Of a stretch of 64,000 nt of DNA, positions 33,343-44,270 are shown one piece after another. The stretch lies in NCBI GenBank assembly GCA_900642245.1, contig CAAAJI010000003.1, positions 520,097 through 584,096 of the forward strand, read 5' to 3'. This stretch comes from Fragilaria radians. Lineage: Eukaryota > Bacillariophyta > Fragilariophyceae > Fragilariales > Fragilariaceae. The position numbers and the translations under genes are program-made. How positions within the stretch are numbered: the first letter of the stretch is position 1; each line of letters starts with the position of its first letter. The notes beneath the pieces are model-generated. The model did not search any database. It was not told the origin of the DNA and saw nothing but the letters and a program-made list of their open reading frames with translations.

Positions 33343-33654
33343 TTATGAAGTCATAGCAGCTGCAAAAATTCGCCGAGATTGAGTGCAATTATCAGAATAA
33401 CTCAACCATTCACCATTATATCTTCCCACCGCATCTTGTTTTCGAGATACCTCATTTGTTTCCGCGTTCGTTACTCTGACAGCTTGAAGAAGGTAAGGTT
33501 CCAGGCCAATCGCATAGTCAACTCCTTGATACCAATGTGGAAAGAATCCATATAACGTTCGATGCGCCGCTCGTTCGATGTATACAGCTCCCAAGCAAGC
33601 AACGACAGTACTTGACAGAGTTATCAGTGCACCTTTGACCGCAGCTTTGAACAT
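33343..33654 (-). CDS. Small hypothetical membrane protein, 103 aa
   Basis: An ATG-initiated frame whose N-terminus (residues 1-28) is a clear hydrophobic helix: Ala/Leu/Val-rich, preceded by Lys residues and followed by Glu-Arg. An aromatic stretch follows (GFFPHWYQGVDY), then a polar tail rich in Asn, Arg and Ser. It is on the same strand as the Mpv17 gene, 288 bases upstream of it. I recognise no family. The composition and clean start favour a real gene; a signal anchor or mitochondrial location would both fit. Confidence 0.5.
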   Translation of the reverse strand: MFKAAVKGALITLSSTVVACLGAVYIERAAHRTLYGFFPHWYQGVDYAIGLEPYLLQAVRVTNAETNEVSRKQDAVGRYNGEWLSYSDNCTQSRRIFAAAMTS

Positions 33655-34479
33655 TTCCTATTCGTGTTTATTGCAACTATTCTGGGGGTCGGTACAATTA
33701 TAATCAACTTAATTACAAGAGGACTCTTTTGAAACACTAAGAAAAGGGTTAGAGAATCACTTTACCATTGGACGAATATTGTTTTTCTTTTCGAAATCTC
33801 CAACACGTTTCATTTCCTTCATAATCAACATCCCTTCGTACCTTTTGTATTCTTGGGTAGTGTTGAAACCACTTTATTTCAAGATATGGAAAAAGATGCT
33901 TATCTTAGAATGTGAATGAAAAACTATGGCACTTCAACTAAGAACGAGAAACAGACAGGAAAGCGCAAATTTTAAAGAACATTTCTCACCTGAAGAATGC
34001 GAATTGCAGCCTTGTTGAAACGCTTGGATACGAACGCTTAGATACGAACACTTGGATTTGGAAGAAAAGGAATAGTACTTTGCTAGCTCGTAATCGTCTA
34101 AACAATTTCAAGATCCAGAGTTCGTAAAGCAGACGGTTAGTGCACCTTGATTTCGAAAAGGTATTGTCCGTCATTTATGACGTGATGCAGCTATAAACAA
34201 AACGTCAAAAGAAAACTTTGATGGAATTTTTGAGAATATCTGTCGAGCGCATGGTCAGCAGATGCTAAAATCTTCTTTTCCAAATGGTTTTTATGAAAAA
34301 AAACCCAATTTTTCAAAACCCTGCGCCTTGCTGTGGAAAAAAATTGAACCTCAATTGGTAAAAAAGGGCTGATTCTTTAATAGATTTGCCATATCATTTG
34401 GAAACAATAATGAGGAAAAAATTTCACGTTTCAAATTGCGATCTTACACATAATACTGCCATAAAGCTATCGAGACTTC
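33655..34479. other. Intergenic, no gene seen
   Basis: AT-rich. A minus-strand frame at 33986-34174 is Phe/Arg/Leu-rich and unconvincing. The region may hold the 5' leader of the small gene ending at 33654. Confidence 0.4.
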
Positions 34480-35300
34480 AACAACCTAAAGACAGAAAAA
34501 TAGACTTGGCGATGTAACTTTGATGCCCAAGACATCACACTCCACAAGGCATAACATTATGAAGCACAACTAATTCTCCTTCAGTTGAGCTCCTTGTGGT
34601 GGGGTTTGTCCTGAGGACGTAGCATACACTGCACCCTTTCCAAGGGTTTATATTCCGCCCGTGTGACTTGTCATGTCTGAAACTGTCGTTTAAGCAACAT
34701 CAACCATTTAATCATCTTCATGAGATCAGATTCCAATATAAATCCTAAATTCCATGGTTGATTGCAGATATTTCGGATCTCATGTCTCTAATGCAGTCCA
34801 CCATTTAAATTACAACCCTTCTGTTGCTAGAAGTCAACTGACATTCCTAGGGAATCATGCTTATGACCTCAATTCACAATTAGTAGGGTTTCCTTACCAA
34901 AGGTGTGGTTCGACTGTTCCATAATACCTGTAACTTGCATGGGATCTTCAGGTCATCAGCATGCCAAATGATTTTATATGTCGGTCCAAATATAGATTTG
35001 TTTGCGACACACCAATCATAACTGTAAATTTAAATCCCATACTGGTCAACTCAGATGTTAGCCTCTTCCAGTACAATAGGGCAGCCCACAGTGGTCCCTA
35101 TAGGCCTCGTACAATCTAGTTCATAGTACTGGTTTGCTGTGTTTATTAAGTATGAACTTCCATTATACTTCCACACTTTGTCCATTTCTTTATTGCAATA
35201 CACATTTTCATACACTGATTGAAGACTTTAGTTACACGAGGTAATAAATCCAGCTAATGCAATGAACGAAGCAAGCATTCTGGCACTTCTTACTTCAAAT
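34480..35300 (-). mobile_element. Copia RT-RNase H remnant
   Basis: Minus-strand translation in several frames shows the second major Copia type in this window. The RT segment YDWCVANKS and HADDLK (34966-34946) lies where relatives have HVDDLK. A GHKHDSLGM-like motif at about 34865-34842 and the RNase H segment RSSTEGELV (about 34600-34570) follow in order. Stops and frameshifts are frequent. Its catalytic motif is of the x-DDLK kind, unlike the YVDD of the other copies here, so at least two Copia lineages are present. Confidence 0.75.
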
Positions 35301-35587
35301 CAGTTGACCTTTCTCATCAAAACATTTCAATCTTGGCAAGAATCAGCTCAAAACTCACAATATCACAACTCTTTTCAATTTTGCCATCCGATTAACATTA
35401 ATATCATGTAGAATCCTGCACTGCCTCTAACATAAGTCGAAAATGTAGCTACACTAGAATAGAGGAATACTACTTAGAAGGTTTCTGCATTAATTGAAGT
35501 CGAAAAGCGACCTTGTTGAGGACTTCGTAGTCGTTATAAATAATTAATGTAACATCCATGATTTGACGATATAAGCTAACAAATAAT

Positions 35588-38500
35588 TCATATAATATCC
35601 ATGATTTGACGACATAAGTTGATCACCTCCGTACAAGGCACTGCCAGACTCATATTATCAAGACATCCTTTTTCAGAGAAACAACAAGACCATTCATCGC
35701 ACATTTCAAAGCAAGCTCTGAAATCTAAAGAATCGATTCTTTCCTGAGTACATAATTCTGAAGAATTTAGCTTGTGTGCATGATTCGATTTCTCTTTCTT
35801 TTCCTCTAGATCTGTTGTTGGATGGTCAGATTTGTCCACTTCAACATTTGTCGTTGCTTGGTCAATTTTGTCCACTGGATGGTCAATCTTGTCCACTGGT
35901 TGGTCAATTTCTGTAGTGCTACCATTTTGACCGAAAGGGCACCGATTTACAACTACTGAGTTATCAGATTCAACATCAAAAGACGTCGCTTCTGATACCT
36001 TTGTATCGACGGTTTCATTCACCTTTGCAGGTATACTTGCTGTGCTATGATTTGCAAAAAGGTTTTTACATGAAGTATAACGAGAGCAGAACTTTTTATC
36101 TTTGACACAGCTGTCAGGTTTCGTTTCGGGTAAATAACAGCAACTTCCATTGGAACATAGTTCTTTGCAAACATTTACCCTTGATGATAACAAGTCATTT
36201 TCAAGCAAGTCGCAAACCTTTTCAATAGCTAGCGTCGAGTTGTCAAAGATAGCAAGGGAAAGACAAGGGCTGTACGCGTCACAGTAACTAGAGTCGGAAA
36301 GACAATTATTTTCATCCTTCTCTTCCAAAAAGCAACATTTCCACCCAGCACAAGCCTTACTGCACTTTTCTCTAGCTTTGATATCCTTCGATACAACGCT
36401 TTCATCGCACATATCACTGAGCTTAGATTTAGTTTGGGGGATCTTTTCTTTGATATGCGATGTAAGCGTAACGTTACACGGAAGAAAGTGGGAACAATAT
36501 TTTTCATTACTCGCACAAGATTCCTTGTCACTGTCATCCAAATAGCAGCATGATCCTTCTGAACAAAGTTCCATACAAGTTTTCTGCTGCTTGGAAAATG
36601 CTTTAGGATCGCATGCTCTTTTTAATGCAGAGCTATGTCTTGTCGAATTTACTCCATTGTAGAAAAGTGCGCAAGGTGAGTACAACTTGCATAACTCAGT
36701 GTGCTCCTTTAAACAACTTTTTCTTCTGTCATAACAGCAAGCAGCTGCGTGACATTCAAGGCGACAGTCAGGAGAAGTAAAGATCTTGTCAGGCTCGCAC
36801 ATCGCCTTCAAATTCGTAGGAGGTGGCATCAATTCGAGTTCGTTGCTATCCTCAGTGTGATTGGTTGATAAATTACCAGTGGATGATGAATTTGAGACCA
36901 TCAAATCCAGGCAAGGCTGATACATATCACATATTTCTGCATTATCAGCGTAGCAATTATCCTCCCCAGAAACACAACAACTAGCTTTTAGGCAAATGTC
37001 AAAGCACATGGATTCTTCGTCTTCCAATGCATCACCAGCACATACTTTTGCAATATTTGATGGTGGAGGAGGAATATCCACTTTTGTTCCATTCCCAGAA
37101 TCCATTTCCGTTTCGTTCTTGGGAGGTGAGTCCAAGAACGAATCATTCCCGTTAAAAGTACCATCGTCTAGATTAATTACAGCTGTACATGGACTGTAAT
37201 CGAGGCATTGAAAAACATTTTTTACAAAGCAAGATTCTCGGGGAGCAAAACAGCAGATACCTTTGGAGCATTGTTGCACACACTTATCTCTGGCTTTTCT
37301 ATTTGACATTGAAGATTCAGCACACGTTTTCTTGATATCTGGTGCTGGGTAAGGAACAGTTGAAATCTGATCCAAAAGGTCTATTAATGATTGACAAGGG
37401 AAGTAAGAAAGGCATGTATTTGTTTCATTTTGTAAGCAACTATTCTCTTCAGCAAAACAACACAGAGCAACTTCACATTCAACGGCACAAGCAGTTATCT
37501 TTTCTTTCGATGATTTCATGATACTCGGATCGCAAATTTTGTCAAGGTCTGGGGGAGGTAAGGGTAGAGCCAAGTGTTCCTCCTCTGTTTTATTCGGTGG
37601 AATTTCATTTTCTTTTCCGTTAGAGAGGTACTTTAGAATTCCTGAACAAGGAGAATATTTTGAACACTTCGAAATATTTTCTTCAATACAGGAATTAGGT
37701 GGAGAATCTACACAGCATTGCGCTTTGGCACAATGGGACATGCACATCACAGCACCTGCTTGGGTTTCCAAGGATTCTTTCGAACAAATTTCTTTCAAAT
37801 CATTTGGTGGGTTAGGTAGCTTCTGTATTTCTGAAGGTGGCGATATTCGACGTATCGTGTTCAAGAGGCAAGGCATGTAGTTGTTACAACTATGAGAGTT
37901 GTAACATGACGGAAGGATCATCTTTTCTCCGTCCAAAATTTCGCTTGCAGACGAAAAACAGCAGTTAACACTATAGCATGCGCTGATACATTTAATTGTA
38001 GATACATTCGAGCCACAGTGAACATTCACGTTTTTCGATATTTCTAGGTCGGATGATATCTCAGTCTTATTGCCGCTTATTGAACTGTTCATTTCATTCT
38101 TGTTAAATTTAGAATTTATCGGGCCAAATATAAAGTCACATAGTGGACTGTATAGTAAGCATATATCTTCATTGTCAGTGTGGCATGACGTAAATCCTGT
38201 ATCCGTTGAGCTAGTGTAGCAGCAGGCAGCCACTTTACAAATTTCTTTACATTCTTGTGCTTTCGTTACATCATTGATAACACTTTCCTTCGAACAAACC
38301 AACTTAAATTTTGAAGGTGGCTTCGAAATTTTTGTTTTGTCTTCTTTCCCTGTCTCTGTAGAATTCTTGGTTGTTGATGTTGCGTTGGTCAAGCCTTGAC
38401 TAAATTCATTTGAATCCCGTTCTTCAGGACTAGTCATATTCGTCGCAGTTGATGACATAGGTCCGGAGGTGAATATCCAGAGCAGCATTCCGGCTGCCCC

Positions 38501-38866
38501 AAGAATGGCAACGAGCGAAATCGCTAAAATCAGTTTCCATTTAAATGACCCCGATTTAGAATTCGGTGAAAGATTCAAATTTTCCTGATCTTTCACGAGA
38601 TTTTTGTTCCCCGGAGATGTTTGTTCTTCATCGCCATAATTATATGAGCCTCTTGGAGGCTGGCGGTTCTCATTCCAAGATTGAGAAAGAGGCTCGGCAT
38701 AAGAATCATGAAACTGCTGATTTCCCCGAAAGTCTTGGTCTACAGGCTGCGGCTCGTTATTGTACGGGTTATTGCCATCGTAATTGCTCTGATTATCTAT
38801 GAAGTGACCCTCCTCATCTTCGTGATCGTCGTAATAATCATCGTAATCATCATCGTTGGTCAACAT
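35588..38866 (-). CDS. Type II membrane protein with eleven 8-cysteine repeats, 1092 aa
   Basis: Single exon with no detectable intron. Residues 1-109 are polar: an acidic Asp/Tyr-rich start encoded by GAT/TAC-type triplets, then Asn/Gln/Pro-rich. One transmembrane helix is at 111-132. The ectodomain then holds eleven modules of the same 8-cysteine pattern as the gene at 23952, C-x(8-15)-C-x3-C-x4-CC-x(5-13)-C-x(5-8)-C-x(5)-C, usually with Tyr or Phe three residues before the last Cys. Linkers are longer, rich in Pro, Asn and Ser, and carry many N-glycosylation sequons. Before the last module is a 110-residue spacer with short Asp-Lys/Pro repeats. Predicted N-in/C-out with about 88 ectodomain cysteines, so likely secretory and disulfide-bonded. 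No known domain recognised; a surface or cell-wall role is inference only. Confidence 0.88.
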   Translation of the reverse strand: MLTNDDDYDDYYDDHEDEEGHFIDNQSNYDGNNPYNNEPQPVDQDFRGNQQFHDSYAEPLSQSWNENRQPPRGSYNYGDEEQTSPGNKNLVKDQENLNLSPNSKSGSFKWKLILAISLVAILGAAGMLLWIFTSGPMSSTATNMTSPEERDSNEFSQGLTNATSTTKNSTETGKEDKTKISKPPSKFKLVCSKESVINDVTKAQECKEICKVAACCYTSSTDTGFTSCHTDNEDICLLYSPLCDFIFGPINSKFNKNEMNSSISGNKTEISSDLEISKNVNVHCGSNVSTIKCISACYSVNCCFSSASEILDGEKMILPSCYNSHSCNNYMPCLLNTIRRISPPSEIQKLPNPPNDLKEICSKESLETQAGAVMCMSHCAKAQCCVDSPPNSCIEENISKCSKYSPCSGILKYLSNGKENEIPPNKTEEEHLALPLPPPDLDKICDPSIMKSSKEKITACAVECEVALCCFAEENSCLQNETNTCLSYFPCQSLIDLLDQISTVPYPAPDIKKTCAESSMSNRKARDKCVQQCSKGICCFAPRESCFVKNVFQCLDYSPCTAVINLDDGTFNGNDSFLDSPPKNETEMDSGNGTKVDIPPPPSNIAKVCAGDALEDEESMCFDICLKASCCVSGEDNCYADNAEICDMYQPCLDLMVSNSSSTGNLSTNHTEDSNELELMPPPTNLKAMCEPDKIFTSPDCRLECHAAACCYDRRKSCLKEHTELCKLYSPCALFYNGVNSTRHSSALKRACDPKAFSKQQKTCMELCSEGSCCYLDDSDKESCASNEKYCSHFLPCNVTLTSHIKEKIPQTKSKLSDMCDESVVSKDIKAREKCSKACAGWKCCFLEEKDENNCLSDSSYCDAYSPCLSLAIFDNSTLAIEKVCDLLENDLLSSRVNVCKELCSNGSCCYLPETKPDSCVKDKKFCSRYTSCKNLFANHSTASIPAKVNETVDTKVSEATSFDVESDNSVVVNRCPFGQNGSTTEIDQPVDKIDHPVDKIDQATTNVEVDKSDHPTTDLEEKKEKSNHAHKLNSSELCTQERIDSLDFRACFEMCDEWSCCFSEKGCLDNMSLAVPCTEVINLCRQIMDII

Positions 38867-41800
38867 TTTGAATTCTAAGGCCGTCGTGAACTTAATGAAT
38901 TTTCCCGAGAAATACGTCGGTCAGAGAATCTATGTCTGTGACTTCTCCTAATCGTGAAAGTTACCTCTCTCTACATTAACCACAAACCAATAGTAGCACA
39001 TAGTCATGCCGATGACCAAAATTTCATTACAGACACCTAAAATTACTGTTTATAGCAGGAAATTGTGCTACTCTATTGAATATTCATTCTTATAAAAAAG
39101 GTACATACGTTTTCGGCTGCTTGACGAAATATCATTCTTATACGAAATATACGATTGTACTTTTTTTGCCAATCAGCGCTTTCATTCTACAGGGTTTTTA
39201 ATCTCTATAATTTTGAATCAAAGACTCGCTAGAACCAACCTGATGACCAGCTTAAAGTCATTGTCTACCAGCCTAATAATAGGAGGAACGATCTCCCCAG
39301 CGTAGTGAGGTTGCCGTGTCATTCTCTCTGAGCAGATGCCAACAAATTTAAGTTAAAACAAGATAATTAAGGTTTTGGACCAGATCAAGGCTTCCAGTAG
39401 CAAGAGACAAGGGCAACAGCCAACATTGACAATTCTGAAATGATAAGAGTTGGAGAAAATGAGCATGATATGCCTTTCCCTGTTACATGTAGATAATCAA
39501 GCACATCTTCACAGAAGCATAGAGACCTATGACAAAGTCAAATTAGTGATGTGAGAACTGTGGCTGATGTGGATTACAATGAAGATGATTGCCAATCAAA
39601 GATAAAGTTCATGAAGATTTAAATCCTACTAAATATGCTTTTCTTTGAGAAAATTAATCAAAATTTACGCAATAAAATAGACAGTTAAAACGAAGAACAA
39701 TTCTCAAAATGAAACAAAAATTTGTAGAATCTCTCCTGACTTGATATCAATGAAGCCATCAGCAAATGATGATAGGGTGAAGAATTTACTTTCTCAAAAT
39801 ATTTTTCATCTCATAAAAGCTGGAGTTTCGCCTGCAACGCCTTTCAACTGCTATGCAACAGCTTGTTCTCCATTTGGAGCCACTTACCTGCTACAAAAGC
39901 TTCAGGTATCACAGCTTGCAATAGTCTTCTTCCAATTTCTTATTCAATTGGCAACTATACTCCAGGCATCATTGGTTGCATATATTTTGCTGATTTTCAA
40001 GTTTAATGGGAAATTCCTCTACAGGTTTTACACGACGCAACAATAATCTATCAATTTTCAAGCTCAACAACTTTTTTCCTGAATTTTTCTATCCTGATTT
40101 CAATGACATAACCTCACTCGCAATATTGGTGTCCAGAAAAGCAATAAAAAGGTGCAAATCAGCTGCAACCTAATTTAGCCTGACATTTACTATTTCGGTC
40201 TCTCAATCAAACTGATTGCATATATTAAGTTCAATAGGAATATGGTACATAGAAATCTTTTGCTAGTTTAGGCGACAGAATTTATGAGATCCTGACTAGT
40301 AACGTTCCATAACGTTTGGCTGAATTTAAATATCTCCATTTGAATGCTCTTTCTGGTACATGTTTAATCAACATTGAATCCTTTTAGGGATGAGCGGCGT
40401 TGTCCTTAGTTTTTTCATTCTATCTTACTTGAGTGACTCTAACCCTTTAAATTGAGTTGAAATTCGTTTTCATTTGTTAACACTAACAATTTTCTGGACA
40501 TTTGTTTGATACATGTTTTCTAAGTAGTTTTCTGGCACATTCCACATGTCTATCATTAGATTTCTTTGTATCTTTCCTCTTTAGTGGGTAATTTTGCCGA
40601 AAATAATTTTCCCGTGCTACACTGCAAGTATTAGGCAGCGTATCCGAATCAATTATGATTTGTCGCAGCCGACTTCCTAATGCAAAAAATTCAATGCTAT
40701 CATTTATGACTGTTTCATATATGCCCTCTAGGATATCAACATCCTCGATGAGATTCTTGTGATTAGATAAATAATTTCTAGCTTACTTTCATTTCTGGAA
40801 CATGCTTCTAACCTGTCATGTTGCCTTCTCACTCTTCTTTCTGCTGCCAGGGCACTTGTTTGCCAGTGAAGTTGATTGAAAACCGTAATTCCTATGTTGG
40901 CGCGAGATTCTATATCTTCTTTATGCTAATTATTAGATTGTGTATTTGATATAATGGTTGCCCTATAATTCTTCCAGTGATACAATTTCGCGATTTCGCT
41001 ATACTTTTTCTCATATGCTCGTTATGATCCGTATCTGTCCAACTAATGAATGAGTAGTAATTTAGTAAGTCTAAAATGTTGAAACATTTTATAAAAGCCA
41101 ATAAGCTCTTATTGAAGGAAGTATAATTCCGATTAAGTTCCAAGTTTGGACTAAGAATAGGAAAAAAAGACAGAACGGATACTTTGTGAGGTCTTCATGA
41201 TTCCAGGCGAAGCAAACTTCATATGTTCTTGGCACTTAAGTTATGTCAAAGATTGATTTATTATAATTAGACACATTGTATGATAGATAACCTACTATGA
41301 GGTTGAGAGCTTGATGGCGTTTAAAGAATCTGTCAATGCTTTCCCAGAAGTTGTTAAAGGGAAAGAAATCATCTATTACTTGGATCAATAATTTAACAAT
41401 TACTTCACTGATACGGAATCCTGAGTTTCAATTTCTTTACTTTGACACTTTTGCGAAAAACATATACACAATCATGTCGAAAAATGTCACGTATGTTAGG
41501 AAAATTACACAATGACCATAATGCTACTCTAACTTTGTTAGTATTAACTTTATTCTGAATTGAAGAATATGAGACATGAATTTCACTTCTCGATAAGTCG
41601 AGTCGATATTAAGCTGACATAATATCTACTCTCTAAACTTCGAAACCGTAGGTACCTAAATCAAAATTACTCTCTGTCTTTCAACTTTCATCAGAAGAAC
41701 ACAGTCTCGTATTATCATAGTAAATACAGGGTTACCTTGCCATTCTGAGAGGACCAATTGTTGCAACACCTTTTGATATTGTAAATTCTCTGCAACAGTA

Positions 41801-42902
41801 AATACAGATCTGGATGACTGTGTTTCACTATGTAGAGCAGAGTTCCAACCGTCATTCCTTTTCATATGAAATTACATCAATATATTCTTTCGCTTAAATT
41901 GATGCAGCACTTTGTCTTGTTCGCTTCAAATCATTCCTCTTCACAAGGTCATCAGTGATGATTCTTAATTTATCTCAAAGCCTCTTGATCTTGAATCCCA
42001 TGAATTCCTATATGCACCTGCAATTTTTAAAAATAATAAGATTCCTACTATCCTTGTTTATTGACTTGGCTTCTCCTTGCATTAGTATGATTTCAACGCA
42101 AAAGCATATCGCGCACCATATCAATGGTCTTTCTTCCTTTTGCTTCTCAATTTCCAGCATTTTATCTTCTTTCAGCTCATATTCCAAAAGCTCAACAACA
42201 TTCCCTTATTTTTCTGATATACGCATATTATGCTTGATAGCCGCTATTGTTTCTCCAGTTGTTTGACTCAACAGATTTAGTTCAGGAGGTCCATTCCATT
42301 TGTTAAGGACACTTGAAATCATAATTAAATAAAGAAAAAGGGTATAGCATAGTTTTTTAGTTTTTACCCTCTATATTGAGAAATAGTTTACTGGACAAGC
42401 CTTTCGGGATCTAGAAACGATTCCCTTTCATTTACGATAATTCATATTCGCTCTTTTTTCGAAGTAATCTATCACTACAATAATTCCAATAGGTATAGAG
42501 GCTAGAAGTCACACTTAGCTTTTCACTTCTTCTCTAATAATTGAAGAGTAGCCGAGGAACTAGACCTATATTCTTTTGACTTGGAGAAATGGGACAACAT
42601 TTCTTTTTGCTTTATAGATCATCAATGTCAAATAAGTAGGGCACTTACCAAAAGAAATATTCCAAGGAACCATTCATAAATTACTGTATATTATTCTTTC
42701 ACATACTAATACTCATTCTTCAATAGCAAAGAAAGCACAAAACTCAGTTCAAAAATACCGCAATGAATGAAAAATGTAAACACTAGAATTTAAGAGAATT
42801 ATGAAGAATATTGCAAATTTTCATGATATTAAAGGCTCTGAGGAGAATGCAATCTTCATCAATTGATAAACACACACGTTAGATTACAATATATGCGTGT
42901 CC
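38867..42902. other. Long intergenic region, no gene supported
   Basis: About 4 kb of AT-rich sequence. The longest frames (39741-40046 plus; 41955-42266 plus; 41143-40910 minus) are Phe/Leu/Ile-rich, as expected of AT-rich non-coding DNA, and have no recognisable motif. Around 39400-39640 there are hints of retrotransposon-like acidic sequence, but not enough to call. The last part holds the 3' flank of the transporter gene ending at 42903. Confidence 0.45.
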
Positions 42903-44069
42903 TTATGAGCAAATGACTTTGTCCATATTCTTGCCGTTGTATAACAGAACGGCGCAAACAACGTTGACAATACCCATTGCATATATAGAGTTAAGAGTTG
43001 TCCCAAATAAAAACATGGAGAGAACCCCAGTCATGACAACGGAAATTGCTGTGGCATATGATTTGAGGACAGAATCTGCATATTTCAAAACCGAAGCCAC
43101 AATGAGACCGCCAATAGCACTGTTGAAGATGGACACGAACGCCCCCGTTGTAAAGTTGTGTAGAAGTCCGTGTTCCATAATGACATTGTAGTCAATGACA
43201 ACGGCGTATACTCCCAGAATTACTAGGGAGACAAGAGCTAATTGAACTTGCATGTAGGCTAGAGAATAATTTTGACGTGCCACATTGTTGTTTCGCTGTG
43301 CCTTGATAACCTTTTCGGTGTAGACGGACGCAAAGCCAGAGCTCGCCGCAATGCCTAGTGATGGTGTAGGTTAAAAAAGAAGGAGCTTTAACGGCAAAGC
43401 GAATTAAAAAATGGACTTACCTAGGGTTGCCATGATTCCTTTGGTATTGCTGGAGTCATTGCCTTCGAGTTTTCCTTGTTGAATTTGATTTCCATTGATC
43501 AACATCACTCCCGTTGTGAGTAATACTAAAGATATGATTTGAATGTATTTGAATTTCGTACGGAGAATGACCCCCGAAAAGGTAGCTGTTGTTAACAATT
43601 TGGTTTGAACTAGGACTGAAAACATGGCAGCGTCGAGATTGGCCAATGCTACGTATTCCATGGACATTTGAAAGGAATAGGCCGCAGCGGGAATGATGAG
43701 CAAAAGAGAATGCTTGTAATCGTCTCTCAAAAAGGTGTATACCGAGGATAATGGACGCTTATCCACTAGAAGAATGTAGGCGAGACATAAGATCAATTTG
43801 ACGATTTCTACGCCAATTACAGCAGCACTGGTGAGAAATTCAGGATGCGCTTTCATGACATAACGCATCAATAAATTCTTGAAACAATTTTGGATCGCCA
43901 AGAGAGAAAGAATTTTAAGTCCAAGGGAAGATACGATCGGCGAATCTAATGATTCCGGCTTTTTGAGTTCTTCTTCATCTTTTTGACCTTTCAAAGGGAC
44001 AGTTTCTGATTCTACACTACCTTCTTCGATTGTCGAAGACGATCGTATAGGAGATGCGAGGTTGGACAT
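42903..44069 (-). CDS. Nucleotide-sugar transporter (SLC35A type), two exons, 366 aa
   Basis: Exons 44069-43421 and 43354-42903 are joined across a 66-base intron (gtaagt...cactag, phase 1). I start at the first ATG, 44069; the frame is open further up but only from TTG. After a polar N-terminus of about 45 residues come about ten transmembrane helices, the layout of the drug/metabolite transporter superfamily. Family marks are NLLMRYVMK after helix 1, VQTKLLTTATFSG in the middle, and GFASVYTEKVIK, split just before its start by the intron. UDP-galactose, UDP-GlcNAc and CMP-sialic-acid carriers share these, so the substrate is not determined. The protein would import an activated sugar into the Golgi for glycosylation. 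It is divergent from the methyltransferase gene with 201 bases between the starts. Confidence 0.9.
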
Positions 44070-44270
44070 GATCCGAATGATTGAACGTTGAATGATGATT
44101 ACCAAAAAACTTGTAAGTTTCCGTCAAGCGATTTTAAATTCAAAGGTCATTCTTCCGTACTACAGTGACTAAGGTAAGTAGGGCGTGATATCTTCCAAAT
44201 ATCTTTTTTTTCGTGACGTCCATCCATCCAATCCAATCAAGCACTTTTTGAATTTCTAAATTTCAAAGCA
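44070..44270. promoter_or_regulatory. Shared divergent promoter region
   Basis: 201 bases separate the start codons of two head-to-head genes, so both promoters must overlap here. It contains TGACGT (about 44214-44219), the core bound by CRE-type bZIP factors and known from diatom CO2/cAMP-responsive promoters, followed by CCATCCATCCAATCCAATCAA-like repeats. Whether either drives transcription is inference. Confidence 0.4.

Noticed and set aside
36229..36537. Second minus-strand frame inside the large cysteine-rich gene
   Set aside because: Alternative-frame shadow of the 1092-residue protein.
39741..40046. Plus-strand 101-codon open frame starting with ATG
   Set aside because: Hydrophobic, AT-driven composition and no family resemblance; no splice continuation.
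41955..42266. Plus-strand 103-codon open frame
   Set aside because: Leu/Ile/Ser/Phe-rich chance frame in AT-rich spacer.
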